From the NCBI GenBank assembly GCA_017461665.1, contig JAFTXI010000038.1, positions 1 to 64,000 of the forward strand: 64,000 bases of DNA, given 5' to 3'. The notes below the pieces were generated by a model. That model had not been told where the DNA came from. It did not search any database and was given only the letters and a program-made list of their open reading frames with translations. Within the stretch, counting starts at the first letter, position 1. Every line of letters begins with the position of its first letter. Source of the stretch: Bacteroidales bacterium. Lineage in GTDB: Bacteria > Bacteroidota > Bacteroidia > Bacteroidales > F082. Shown here piece by piece: positions 15,262 to 24,342 of the stretch. The translations under genes and the position numbers were made by a program.

Positions 15262-17055
15262 ATGGCAAAAAACAGACTTATTGGTGAATATCCTGTCATC
15301 GGAATACGTCCGACAATTGATGGACGCCGCGGTGCTCTTAAAGTACGCGAATCTCTTGAAGATCAAACTATGAACATGGCTAAAGCAGCCGCTAAACTCT
15401 TTACTGACAACTTGAAATACTCTAACGGAGAGCCAGTGAAAGTCGTTATCGCCGACACTACAATCGGTCGCGTTGCTGAAGCCGCCGCTTGTGCCGACAA
15501 ATTCAGAAAAGAAGGCGTCGACATCACATTGACTGTAACTCCTTGTTGGTGCTATGGCGCCGAGACTATGGACATGGATCCAATGACGATAAAAGGCGTC
15601 TGGGGATTCAACGGAACAGAACGCCCAGGTGCTGTCTATCTCGCATCTGTCCTCGCTACTCATGCTCAAAAAGGTCTCCCTGCTTTCGGTATCTACGGCC
15701 ACGACGTACAAGACGCTGACGATACCTCAATCCCTGCCGACGTACAAGAGAAACTCTTACGCTTTGCTCGCGCTGCCGTCGCTGCTGCTTCAATGCGTGG
15801 TAAGTCTTACCTCCAAATAGGTTCTATATGTATGGGTATCGGCGGTTCTATCATCGACCCTAACTTCATAGAAGAATATCTCGGAATGCGCGTAGAATCA
15901 GTCGATGAGGTGGAAATAATCCGTCGAATGACTAACGAAATTTATGATAAGAACGAATACGAAAAAGCTCTCGCTTGGACAAAAGAAAAATGTAAAGAAG
16001 GCTTAGATAAAAACCCAGAACATCTGAAGAAATCTCCAAAAGAAAAAGAAGAGATGTGGGAGTTTGTCGTTAAGATGATGGTCATTATCAAAGACATGAT
16101 GAACGGCAATCCTAACCTCCCTGAAGGCTGCGAAGAAGAGATGGTAGGTCATAACGCCATCGCCGCTGGTTTCCAAGGTCAACGTCAATGGACCGACTTC
16201 TATCCTAACGGCGACTTCGCTGAGTCACTCCTCAACTCTTCATTCGACTGGAACGGCGCTCGCGAGCCTTATATCCTCGCAACAGAAAACGACGTCCTTA
16301 ACGGCATCGGTATGTTATTCATGAAACTGTTGACAAACCGTCCTCAGATGTTTGCTGACGTCCGTACTTACTGGAGTCCTGAGGCAGTGAAGAAAGCTAC
16401 AGGCTACGACCTTGAAGGCGTCGCTAAAAACTCAGGCGGTATCATACACCTTATTAATTCAGGTGCTTGCTGCGTCGATGCTTCAGGCGTTTGTAAAGAC
16501 GAAAACGGTAACAACGTAATGAAACCTTGGTATGAAGTCACTGAAGCTGACCAAGATGCTATGATTGGCGCTACCGAATGGTGTTCAGCCGACTACGGTT
16601 ATTTCCGTGGCGGTGGTTATTCTTCACGCTTCGAGACAAAAGCCGAGATGCCTGTCACAATGATTCGTCTCAACTTAGTCAAAGGTCTCGGACCTTGCAT
16701 CCAAATCGCTGAAGGCTGGACTGTCAACCTCCCTGAAAAAGTCTCCGACACATTATGGAAACGCACCGACTACACATGGCCTTGCACATGGTTCGCTCCA
16801 CGTACCACAGGCAACGGCGCTTTCAAGACAGCATACGAAGTGATGAACAACTGGGGCGCAAACCACGGAGCTATCAGCTACGGTCACATCGGTGCCGACC
16901 TCATCACCTTATGTTCAATGTTACGCATCCCTGTGTCAATGCACAACGTCCCTGAAGAAAAAATCTTCCGCCCTGCAGCATGGAATGCTTTCGGAATGGA
17001 TAAAGAAGGTCAAGACTACAGAGCCTGCGCTAATTTTGGACCAATGTATAAATAA
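15262..17055 (+). CDS. fucI: L-fucose isomerase
   Basis: The 597-residue enzyme converts L-fucose to L-fuculose, a Mn-dependent ketol isomerisation. It matches FucI over its whole length: N-terminal [27 protein letters not shown], the [12 protein letters not shown] region, [12 protein letters not shown], and the C-terminal [16 protein letters not shown] with a metal-ligand His. It is the first gene of fucI-fucA-fucK-fucP, which together import and degrade L-fucose. No fucR regulator or fucosidase is in the window. Confidence 0.96.
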   Translation: MAKNRLIGEYPVIGIRPTIDGRRGALKVRESLEDQTMNMAKAAAKLFTDNLKYSNGEPVKVVIADTTIGRVAEAAACADKFRKEGVDITLTVTPCWCYGAETMDMDPMTIKGVWGFNGTERPGAVYLASVLATHAQKGLPAFGIYGHDVQDADDTSIPADVQEKLLRFARAAVAAASMRGKSYLQIGSICMGIGGSIIDPNFIEEYLGMRVESVDEVEIIRRMTNEIYDKNEYEKALAWTKEKCKEGLDKNPEHLKKSPKEKEEMWEFVVKMMVIIKDMMNGNPNLPEGCEEEMVGHNAIAAGFQGQRQWTDFYPNGDFAESLLNSSFDWNGAREPYILATENDVLNGIGMLFMKLLTNRPQMFADVRTYWSPEAVKKATGYDLEGVAKNSGGIIHLINSGACCVDASGVCKDENGNNVMKPWYEVTEADQDAMIGATEWCSADYGYFRGGGYSSRFETKAEMPVTMIRLNLVKGLGPCIQIAEGWTVNLPEKVSDTLWKRTDYTWPCTWFAPRTTGNGAFKTAYEVMNNWGANHGAISYGHIGADLITLCSMLRIPVSMHNVPEEKIFRPAAWNAFGMDKEGQDYRACANFGPMYK

Positions 17056-17136
17056 TTAGGAGTTAGGAATTAGGAATTGTGCAAATCCATTCCTAATTCC
17101 TAATTCCTAATTCCTCATTCCTAATTGATAAACATC
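17056..17136. repeat. TTCCTAA-type repeat hairpin between fucI and the aldolase
   Basis: Tandem AATTAGGA-like units are followed by complementary AATTCCTA units, able to form a long imperfect hairpin. Similar AATTCCTAATTCC tracts recur near 21045, 30645, 31875, 61655 and 63495. Confidence 0.6.
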
Positions 17137-17778
17137 ATGAGTATCATAGACGAAAAACATTACACAGAATTTTTGAGACAGGCTCATCGTTATGGTGATG
17201 CCAAGTTGACTTTATGTAGTAGCGGCAACCTCTCATGGCGTGTTGATGACGATATCGCTCTCGTCTCGGGAACAGGTTCTTGGGTGCCAAATTTAAAAGA
17301 AGAAAACATTTCTCTTTGCAATATAGAGACAGGCGAATTCCTCAATGGCGTGAAGCCTTCTATGGAAAGTACTTTCCACCTTGGAATCATGCGTCAGCGT
17401 CCTGAGGTGAATGTGGTGTTTCACTTCCAGTCGGAATATGCTACGGCGATAGCTTGCATGAAAGAGAAACCAACAAACTTCAACGTCACTGCGGAGATTC
17501 CGATACACGTCGGTGTAGATATTCCAGTGATTCCGTATTACAGACCCGGCTCTCCTGAGCTCGCAGCCGCTGTCTTAGAAGCGATGAAAGACCATAACTC
17601 ATGCCTCATGACAAACCACGGACAAGTCGTTTGTGGAAAGAACTTCGACGAGGTGTTTGAACGCGCCACATTCTTCGAGATGGCTTGCAGGATAATAGTG
17701 CAGTCAGGCGGAAATTATTCTACCTTAAGTCAGAAAGACATCGACGATTTGAGTATTTATATTGCGGGAAAGAAATAA
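17137..17778 (+). CDS. fucA: L-fuculose-phosphate aldolase-like class II aldolase
   Basis: The 213-residue protein belongs to the class II aldolase/adducin family and by context cleaves L-fuculose-1-phosphate to DHAP and L-lactaldehyde. It has the substrate-phosphate motif SSGNLSWR and a C-terminal His in MTNHGQVVCG. The metal-binding H-x-H of standard class II aldolases appears here as VVFHFQSEYATAIA, with Gln in place of the second His. The ATG at 17137 is preferred over the TTG at 17125. It ends 1 base before the kinase gene, so translational coupling is likely. Confidence 0.85.
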   Translation: MSIIDEKHYTEFLRQAHRYGDAKLTLCSSGNLSWRVDDDIALVSGTGSWVPNLKEENISLCNIETGEFLNGVKPSMESTFHLGIMRQRPEVNVVFHFQSEYATAIACMKEKPTNFNVTAEIPIHVGVDIPVIPYYRPGSPELAAAVLEAMKDHNSCLMTNHGQVVCGKNFDEVFERATFFEMACRIIVQSGGNYSTLSQKDIDDLSIYIAGKK

Positions 17779-17779
17779 G

Positions 17780-19132
17780 ATGAGATACATAGCAGCAGAT
17801 TTCGGTGCAGGCAGCGGACGCGTTATTGTGGGGACAATGTGTGCGGGAGACACACGTCCGTGTGACTCTACAAGAGTAAATATTGAATTAGAAGAGATTC
17901 ATCGTTTTGAGAATAATCAGAAGATGATTGACGGTCATCTCCGTTGGGATTTCTACGCTCTTTTCAATGAGTTGAAGACAGGCTTGAAGAAAGCTTTCGC
18001 GAAATATGGCGACGAGATTCATAGCATCGGCATCGACACTTGGGGCGTCGATTACGGTCTCTTGGATAAAGAAGGAAGACTTATCTCCAACCCGATATGT
18101 TATCGCGATAGCAGAACGCAAGGAATGCTCGAACTCGCGTTTCAGAAACTGCCGAAGGACGAGTTCTTCAAACGTGCCGCCAATCAGTTCATGGAGATAA
18201 ACACTGCCTTTCAGTTGTTGAGTGAGACTGAATTACAACGTGCAGACAAACTGCTGTTCATGCCTGATTTGTTTAATTATTTCCTTACGGGAAAATGTTG
18301 TAACGAATTTACGATAGCATCTACATCACAACTTCTTAATTCTCTTACTCATGAGTGGGACGATGTCATCTTCGACAGATTAAATCTTCCAAAGCGTCTG
18401 ATGCAGAAGATGGTCTATCCTGGCACTGTGATAGGACGTTTCATCGATGAGCTCGCCGAAGAAGTCGGCGGTAATGCCAATGTCGTCGCTGTCGGCTCGC
18501 ACGACACCGCGAGTGCCGTCGCTTCCATAAACGACACCTCCGACGACTGGGCGTTCATCAGCTCCGGCACCTGGTCGCTCATGGGAACACCGACAAAAGA
18601 ACCTATTATTTCTAAAGAAGCCTTCGACTCAGACTTCACTAACGAAGGCATGACAGACGGAAGAATCAGATTCCTTAAAAACATTACGGGACTTTGGCTT
18701 ATACAACAACTCGTAAAAGAATGGGAACAAGAAGGTTATAAATGCGACTATTCTTCTCTCGTCAGAGAGGCTGAGCAATCTTCGGTAAGTTCGTCTTTCG
18801 ATGTCGATGACGCTCGTTTCATGAATCCGGATAAAATGTCGGAAGCTATCATCTCTTATCTTAAAGAAAGAAATCTTACGCTGCCGACAACTAAAGGCGA
18901 CTTCATGCGATGTGTATGTATCTCCTTGGCGAAGAAATATGCTGAGGTGAAGACACAGATGGAACGCTGTACTAACAAGAAGATTAACAAGATTTATATC
19001 GTTGGCGGCGGCTCTAAGAATCAGCTCCTCAACAAACTCGCCGCTGAATATACAGGTTGCGAAGTGATAAGAGGCGAGGTGGAAGCCACCGCAATGGGAA
19101 ACATTTTAATGCAATTTACAATTGACAATTAA
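17780..19132 (+). CDS. fucK: FGGY-family sugar kinase, L-fuculokinase/rhamnulokinase type
   Basis: The 450-residue protein from the ATG at 17780 phosphorylates L-fuculose, judged by operon context. Its N-terminal phosphate-binding AADFGAGSGRVIVG, the substrate region IGIDTWGVDYGLLD, the GSHDTASAV motif and the C-terminal adenosine-binding IVGGGSKNQLLN are those of the FGGY family, rhamnulokinase branch. It starts 1 base after the aldolase stop. Sequence alone does not separate fuculokinase from rhamnulokinase; the neighbours decide it. Confidence 0.9.
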   Translation: MRYIAADFGAGSGRVIVGTMCAGDTRPCDSTRVNIELEEIHRFENNQKMIDGHLRWDFYALFNELKTGLKKAFAKYGDEIHSIGIDTWGVDYGLLDKEGRLISNPICYRDSRTQGMLELAFQKLPKDEFFKRAANQFMEINTAFQLLSETELQRADKLLFMPDLFNYFLTGKCCNEFTIASTSQLLNSLTHEWDDVIFDRLNLPKRLMQKMVYPGTVIGRFIDELAEEVGGNANVVAVGSHDTASAVASINDTSDDWAFISSGTWSLMGTPTKEPIISKEAFDSDFTNEGMTDGRIRFLKNITGLWLIQQLVKEWEQEGYKCDYSSLVREAEQSSVSSSFDVDDARFMNPDKMSEAIISYLKERNLTLPTTKGDFMRCVCISLAKKYAEVKTQMERCTNKKINKIYIVGGGSKNQLLNKLAAEYTGCEVIRGEVEATAMGNILMQFTIDN

Positions 19133-19148
19133 CAGTTAACAATTGTAC

Positions 19149-19167
19149 GGACACATTGCATGTGTCC
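19149..19167. repeat. GGACACAT palindrome
   Basis: GGACACAT and ATGTGTCC form a near-perfect short palindrome. Related copies lie at 20600-20616, 29061-29079, 30606-30622 and 31850-31868. Confidence 0.6.
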
Positions 19168-19172
19168 TCTTT

Positions 19173-19226
19173 AGAGACGTATCAATTACACCTATGAAAA
19201 ATTAACAATATGTAATTGCTGCGTCT
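19173..19226. repeat. Dispersed hairpin family A, copy 1
   Basis: Arms AGAGACGTATCAATTACA and TGTAATTGCTGCGTCT are separated by about 20 bases between fucK and fucP. Confidence 0.7.
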
Positions 19227-19258
19227 GAAAAGTTGAAAAACAATTAACAATTAATATT

Positions 19259-20557
19259 ATGACACAAAATCTACAACCTAAACTCGTTGAGAAGAAGTAT
19301 CTCTTGACGTTCATTTTGATAACGAGTTTGTTTGCTCTTTGGGGATTTGCTAACGACATTACCAATCCTATGGTAGCTGCTTTCCAGACCGTGATGGAAC
19401 TGACCGCCGCCAAAGCGTCGTTAGTGCAGTTTGCATTCTACGGCGGCTATGCCACGATGGCGATACCTGCAGCTCTCTTCGCAAAGAAATACAGCTATAA
19501 GAAAGGTATCTTACTTGGACTTATATTATATGCCATAGGAGCGTTCATGTTCATACCAGCTGCTAACCGTCAGGAGTTCGGTTTCTTCTGTGTGTCCTTG
19601 TATGTCTTGACTTTCGGACTCGCTTTCTTGGAGACGACAGCAAATCCTTACATCCTGTCACTCGGTAGCAAAGAGACTTCGACGCGTCGTCTCAACTTAG
19701 CGCAGGCTTTCAATCCTATCGGCTCCTTGATGGGAATGTTCGTGGCTTCGAGTTTTGTACTCGCTAATCTTCATTCCGACACTAAGGAAGTGCGTGAAAT
19801 CGGATTCTCTAACTTAGACGAGATGACGAAACTCTCAATACGCGAGCACGACTTAGACATCATCAGAAATCCTTACGTAGCTCTCGGTTGCGTGGTGTTG
19901 CTCGTCTTTATAATAATAGCGATATTTGTCAAAAACGACGATAGAAAAGAAGAATCGCAAACGACATCCAGCAGCAAAGGAACTTTGAAACGTCTCTTCT
20001 CAAACAAGGTCTACCGTAGCGGCGTGTTGACACAGTTTTTCTATGTAGCTGCTCAAATCATGGTGTGGACTTTCATCATCCAATATGCTGACCGTCTCGG
20101 TATTGACAAGGCAACGGCTCAGATGTATAATATCATCGCGATGGGAATGTTTCTCTGTGGTCGTTTCATCAGCACGTTCTTGATGAAATATGTCAACTCG
20201 CGAAAACTCCTCATGTTCTTCGCTATCGGCGCCATGCTCGCTTCAGCAGGAACCATACTCATCGACGGAGTCTTAGGTCTATATTGCTTGATGGGAATCT
20301 CTATCTTCATGTCGTTGATGTTCCCTACTATTTACGGTATCGCTTTAGAAAACGTCAGTTTGGAAGACAGCACACTCGGTGCAGCGTTCTTGGTGATGGC
20401 TATCGTCGGCGGCTCCTTGATGCCTCCAATTCAAGGTATGATTATAGACTTGGGAATGGTAGGAAGTCTGCCTGCTGTCAACTTCTCGTTCATACTTCCA
20501 TTCATCTGTTTCTTGATGATTTTTATCTACGGATTAAGAACAAGTAGAATGAAGTGA
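19259..20557 (+). CDS. fucP: L-fucose:H+ symporter
   Basis: The 432-residue major facilitator superfamily permease has about 12 hydrophobic segments. It matches the FucP branch: FALWGFANDITNPMVAAFQTVMEL near the N-terminus, FAFYGGYATMAIPAALFAKK, and TTANPYILSLGSKETSTRRLNLAQAFNP-like conserved loops. It takes up L-fucose with protons across the inner membrane. It closes the fuc operon, separated from fucK by a spacer holding two palindromic repeats that may adjust its expression. Confidence 0.94.
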   Translation: MTQNLQPKLVEKKYLLTFILITSLFALWGFANDITNPMVAAFQTVMELTAAKASLVQFAFYGGYATMAIPAALFAKKYSYKKGILLGLILYAIGAFMFIPAANRQEFGFFCVSLYVLTFGLAFLETTANPYILSLGSKETSTRRLNLAQAFNPIGSLMGMFVASSFVLANLHSDTKEVREIGFSNLDEMTKLSIREHDLDIIRNPYVALGCVVLLVFIIIAIFVKNDDRKEESQTTSSSKGTLKRLFSNKVYRSGVLTQFFYVAAQIMVWTFIIQYADRLGIDKATAQMYNIIAMGMFLCGRFISTFLMKYVNSRKLLMFFAIGAMLASAGTILIDGVLGLYCLMGISIFMSLMFPTIYGIALENVSLEDSTLGAAFLVMAIVGGSLMPPIQGMIIDLGMVGSLPAVNFSFILPFICFLMIFIYGLRTSRMK

Positions 20558-20599
20558 GAAGAAACTCAGAATCTGAGAAACTGAGAAGAGATCTTTACA

Positions 20600-20616
20600 G
20601 ACACATTGAATGTGTC
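20600..20616. repeat. GACACAT palindrome
   Basis: GACACAT-N3-ATGTGTC type palindrome just after fucP; same small family as 19149-19167. Confidence 0.5.
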
Positions 20617-20686
20617 ATAACGAATGACACGTCTTCACGATTTTTAATAATTTTAAATTTTTGAAGATATGAGTTAAAAATAATAT

Positions 20687-20694
20687 TATCTTTG
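20687..20694 (+). promoter_or_regulatory. -7 box of the tRNA-Pro promoter
   Basis: TATCTTTG lies 13 bases before the tRNA. Confidence 0.6.
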
Positions 20695-20707
20695 CAGTCG
20701 CAAAGTT

Positions 20708-20781
20708 CGGGGTGTGGTGCAGTTGGCTAGCATTCTTGCATGGGGTGCAAGCGGTCGCCCGTTCGAGTCGGGCCACTCCGA
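20708..20781 (+). tRNA. tRNA-Pro (anticodon GGG)
   Basis: The 74-base sequence folds as a full cloverleaf. The acceptor CGGGGTG pairs with CACTCCG, the anticodon stem is CTTGC/GCAAG with loop ATGGGGT, and the T arm is GCCCG/CGGGC with loop TTCGAGT. CCA is not encoded. A strong terminator follows directly. Confidence 0.95.
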
Positions 20782-20783
20782 CA

Positions 20784-20819
20784 AAAAAAACTGACTAACA
20801 ACTAATAGTCAGTTTTTTT
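20784..20819 (+). terminator. tRNA-Pro terminator
   Basis: The AAAACTGACTA/TAGTCAGTTTT stem with an 8-base loop and a T-run starts 3 bases after the tRNA. The rest of the gap up to 21049 holds only tandem GAGTCACTGAGTTACC-like and AATTCCTAA-like motifs. Confidence 0.85.
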
Positions 20820-21049
20820 GTTTCCTCGAATCTACACGAATCAGCATGAATTTCTTCAAAGTCGACGAGTCACTGAGTTACCAAGTCACAAAGTTACCGA
20901 GATACTAAAATTCTAAAATTCTGAGATTTTGAAGTTTTACAAGAATCCAGAGAAAATCTTTAACCACAGATTACACAGATTACACAGAGTGTTTCTCGTA
21001 GAGTAACACGGACGTGTGACTCAGTTACCGTCAATTGTCAATTCCATTC

Positions 21050-22936
21050 CTAATTCCTTATCCCTAATTCCTCATTAATCTCAAGATTTTCTTCCACAAT
21101 CTCAGCAATGTCTTTAACCTTGATAGGCGATAGTCTTGCAAAAGTCTTCAGACATAAAGGACATGCTGTGACAATCTCTTCAGGATGATTGAGTGTTAAA
21201 TCTTTGATTGAGTTTTTAGTAATATCATCGCGTTCTTCTTTCGTCATTGCGAGACTCCCTATACTGCCTCCACAACAGACTGCCAAGTCTTTATCAGATT
21301 TGCCTTGTGTCAACAATCCAATATTATCGATGATGTTACGTGGCTCTTCATAGACGCCGAAGGCTCTTCCTAACTCGCAAGGGTCGTGATACACATAGCG
21401 CTTGTCGCTACGGTCAACGCTAATCTTTTCGTTTTCAATAAGCTCGTTTATATATTGAGTGTGATGTAATATTTCTATGCCTTCGAGATTATATTCTTCC
21501 TTAAAAACTCTATAGCAGATAGGGCAGGAGAGAATCAATCTCTTAGCACCTGAATTTTTTATCATCTCAGTGTTCTTTTCTATCAAAGCCTTAGCCTCGT
21601 CAACCTTACCTGTCAACATCATTGGTCTTCCACAGCAGATGCTTCCGTCTTTGTCGATAAACTCGTAATTCTCGTTTGCTTGCTCGAAAATCTTCGTCAT
21701 GGCAAGCGTTATCTTAGGTGTCAGATGCGACATACAACCTGCGAAATATAGTATTTTTGAGTTGTGAGCATCGAGCGGTGAGCTTTGGGCTTGTTGACCT
21801 GTAGTCTTGTAGTCCTGTAGTCTTTCAAGATAACTGAAATTCGATTTTACCTTATAATAATATTTCTTTCGCTGTGCCATCTTGATATCTAATGATTCTA
21901 TTCCCAATGGACACACCTCGATACATTTTCCGCACATGAGACATATCTCCGTCTTATGTTTAACGTCTCTTCTCCTCCTGCCTCTTCTGATGTTACGGAT
22001 GAAATAAACAGCTGTGTTTCTGTAGTTTTCTTTCACCTCGCTCATAGGGCATACATCGATGCAAAGGCCGCAGCTTGGGCACGAATATATCTCTGCTACT
22101 GCATAACCCTTACGAGGTTCCGTCGTCTTAAGTCCGGCGTTACGAAGCAAGATTAACAAGGCTTCTGCGGGGATGTGCATATATCTTGAGAAGGGTAATA
22201 ATGTCATAAATATAGCTAAGTCAATGGAATAAGCCCACCATAAAATATAACTAAGCGTCTCGTTATAATGTCCGCCGAACAAAAGATCGAAGCCTATGAA
22301 TTTGGTGAGGAATGAACCGCCGCCTATGTTAGCCATCGATGCTTCTGCCAAAAATCGTATAGGGAAGATAGTCCATAAAGATATTCTTACCATGTCTTCC
22401 GTGAATCCGAATTTGGTGACGCGTTTCAGACCGACTTTTCTCGGTTTCTTCTTCTTGACGACGGCGATGACGATGCCGCTTATTATCACCATTAAGAAGA
22501 AATCCATCAGGAAGGCGTAGATATGTGCGCTGAGAGTTGAGGCTTCTTCAGAGAAGAATCGGAAGAAGATAGGCATATATAAGTTAGACGTTAACTTCTG
22601 AAAGAATGGAAGTTGCATGTCTTTTAATGGCGAGAATGCTATCGTCTCGAAGTGACCTATCACGATTATCATGAACCATCCGAAGGCGATGGAGGAGTGC
22701 ATATAACCCAAGAGTGGCTTGCGTTTCCATATCTTGACGTGGAAGAGACAGTCGCTGCAGAGGTCTTTGAAGTTTTTCCATGCCGACTTAGGATTTATGA
22801 GAGAGCGTCCGAACTTGCGACGGTCTTCCTTAGGAAGTTGAAAAATGATACGTATCAGGCCGATGATACAATAGACGAGGACAAATGTCATGCCCGCGAC
22901 AAAAGGAATTACGAATGGGTCGAATGTAGGTCTCAT
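21050..22936 (-). CDS. Membrane-bound heterodisulfide-reductase-like subunit (HdrE/HdrD-type fusion)
   Basis: The 628-residue protein has an N-terminal membrane region of about five hydrophobic segments (residues 10-270). Several His (MHSSIAFGWFMIIVIGHF, RYMHIPAEALL) could ligate haem b, as in NarI/HdrE-type cytochromes. A ferredoxin domain with CPSCGLCIDVCP and CLMCGKCIEVCP follows. Two C-terminal CCG domains (GCMSHLTP...CCGRPMM...CPICY and HDPCELGR...CCGGSIG...CPLC) bind a non-cubane Fe-S cluster in HdrB/HdrD. It overlaps the preceding gene by ATGA and is the last gene of a five-gene operon. The substrate is unknown; quinone coupling is inferred from the membrane domain. Confidence 0.8.
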   Translation of the reverse strand: MRPTFDPFVIPFVAGMTFVLVYCIIGLIRIIFQLPKEDRRKFGRSLINPKSAWKNFKDLCSDCLFHVKIWKRKPLLGYMHSSIAFGWFMIIVIGHFETIAFSPLKDMQLPFFQKLTSNLYMPIFFRFFSEEASTLSAHIYAFLMDFFLMVIISGIVIAVVKKKKPRKVGLKRVTKFGFTEDMVRISLWTIFPIRFLAEASMANIGGGSFLTKFIGFDLLFGGHYNETLSYILWWAYSIDLAIFMTLLPFSRYMHIPAEALLILLRNAGLKTTEPRKGYAVAEIYSCPSCGLCIDVCPMSEVKENYRNTAVYFIRNIRRGRRRRDVKHKTEICLMCGKCIEVCPLGIESLDIKMAQRKKYYYKVKSNFSYLERLQDYKTTGQQAQSSPLDAHNSKILYFAGCMSHLTPKITLAMTKIFEQANENYEFIDKDGSICCGRPMMLTGKVDEAKALIEKNTEMIKNSGAKRLILSCPICYRVFKEEYNLEGIEILHHTQYINELIENEKISVDRSDKRYVYHDPCELGRAFGVYEEPRNIIDNIGLLTQGKSDKDLAVCCGGSIGSLAMTKEERDDITKNSIKDLTLNHPEEIVTACPLCLKTFARLSPIKVKDIAEIVEENLEINEELGIRN

Positions 22937-23268
22937 TTGTCTTCTTCGTTATAAATTCTTGTTATTGAAAGTAATATGTTTCTCGTGTTGATGCCGCGAC
23001 TGCATACCAATATACATTTTCCACACATCATACACTTCTTGACTTTTTCTAAAGCTTCTTTATCCTTGCCTCTTTGCAACATTAATATTATCTTGCGAAA
23101 ACTGGCGTCGGTGAAGTTGCCGGCGCTGCAAGTGGCTGTGCATAAACCACAAGCCATACAAGTGCTGATGTCGGGATTGAGAGCTTCTAATTTGTTAAAT
23201 AATTTTAAATCGACATTATCCATTTGGATATGCGAACTCTTTGATATGCTGAAACCGAAATCGATCAT
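22933..23268 (-). CDS. HdrC-like 4Fe-4S protein, short form
   Basis: The 111-residue electron-transfer protein has two 4Fe-4S motifs, CMACGLCTATCSAG and CMMCGKCILVCSRG, spaced as in HdrC. It has no membrane segment. It lies between the HdrA-like gene and the membrane HdrD-like gene and shares an ATGA overlap with the latter, implying translational coupling and probably a shared complex. Confidence 0.82.
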   Translation of the reverse strand: MIDFGFSISKSSHIQMDNVDLKLFNKLEALNPDISTCMACGLCTATCSAGNFTDASFRKIILMLQRGKDKEALEKVKKCMMCGKCILVCSRGINTRNILLSITRIYNEEDK

Positions 23269-23294
23269 AACAATTTAAAATGTACAATTGACAA

Positions 23295-24311
23295 TTAACA
23301 ATTATGAATTAAATAATTAAACACTTCCATTGCAGTGGATCGTGCTTCGGCTATGGTGTCGGGTAATGTCTTTGGCGAGGTACATGCGCCTGCAACAAAA
23401 ACGCCTTTTCCCTTTGTCCTGTTGATTCCGACGAAAGAACCTGAGTTTTCTATGAAACCGTCGTTATTGCTTTCCAAGTTGAGCATCTTCTGAATCTCTT
23501 CCACGCCTTTTGCTTTCTCCATGCCGCACATCAACACTAACAAATCTAAAGTCATCTTCATCGGCGTTCCGAGAAGCGTGTCTTCTGCCTTGATGACCAA
23601 CTTGCCTTCGATGTTCTCCGACACTTCGCAGACGCGTCCTCTCACGCATTTTATGTCGAAGTCCTTCTGTGCTCTCAGATATAAATCCTCATATCCCTTG
23701 CCAAACATTCTTAAGTCCATATAGAAACAATAGACGTCGGCATCAGGAAACTCGTCCTTTATCTCGCAGGCTTGCTTTAAAGCAGTGGCGCAGCATACCT
23801 TCGAACAATATGTGTTGTTGACTTTAACATCTCTCGAACCTACACAATGCACGAAGCCAATGCGTCTCGGCTCATCAACGCGTTTGTCGTCATGCGTCTT
23901 GAAATAATCTTCCAACTCGGCATTGGTGATGACTCTGTCGTAGATGCCATAGCCGTATTCTTGTTTTCTCTCGGCGTTGAAAAGCTCGAAGCCTGTGCAT
24001 ACGACGACAGCATCGACTTCAAAGTTTTTATTTGTAGAGAGACTTACGTGGAAAGTGCCGTTGATTTTCTCTATGTTGGTAATGCGAGAGTCAAGTTTCA
24101 CTTCAATGTCTTTGGTGTTCTCTTTCAGTCTCTCCAAGAGACCTACGGCTGTCTCGCTTGTTGGGAAGAGTCTGTCCCATTGTGCGAGATGTCCGCCTAA
24201 TCTATCGTTTCTTTCAATGATTATCGGCTTGAGCCCTAACTGTTTCAGCTGATATGCTGTCTCCATTCCAGCGGGACCGCCACCTATTATTAATATATTA
24301 TGTTCTTTCAT
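23295..24311 (-). CDS. HdrA-like FAD oxidoreductase, short form
   Basis: The 338-residue flavoprotein has an N-terminal dinucleotide-binding GGGPAGMETAYQL, the HdrA-characteristic CVGSRD and CSKVCCATALKQA region, and a C-terminal FAD contact GVFVAGACTSPKTLPDTIAEA. Methanogen HdrA is roughly twice as long and has extra ferredoxin domains that are missing here. By context it accepts electrons and passes them to the HdrB/C-like neighbours. Bifurcation is possible but cannot be read from the sequence. Confidence 0.85.
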   Translation of the reverse strand: MKEHNILIIGGGPAGMETAYQLKQLGLKPIIIERNDRLGGHLAQWDRLFPTSETAVGLLERLKENTKDIEVKLDSRITNIEKINGTFHVSLSTNKNFEVDAVVVCTGFELFNAERKQEYGYGIYDRVITNAELEDYFKTHDDKRVDEPRRIGFVHCVGSRDVKVNNTYCSKVCCATALKQACEIKDEFPDADVYCFYMDLRMFGKGYEDLYLRAQKDFDIKCVRGRVCEVSENIEGKLVIKAEDTLLGTPMKMTLDLLVLMCGMEKAKGVEEIQKMLNLESNNDGFIENSGSFVGINRTKGKGVFVAGACTSPKTLPDTIAEARSTAMEVFNYLIHNC

Positions 24312-24342
24312 ATTTTAATAAAGTTTTGAGGTTCTGAAGTTT

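Noticed and set aside
17056..17136. CRISPR array from the repeated AATTCCTAA units
   Set aside because: Units are directly adjacent, degenerate and lack unique spacers; no cas gene is in the window.
20708..20781. Integration at tRNA-Pro
   Set aside because: No integrase, direct repeat of the tRNA 3' end or foreign block follows the tRNA; only its terminator and repeats do.
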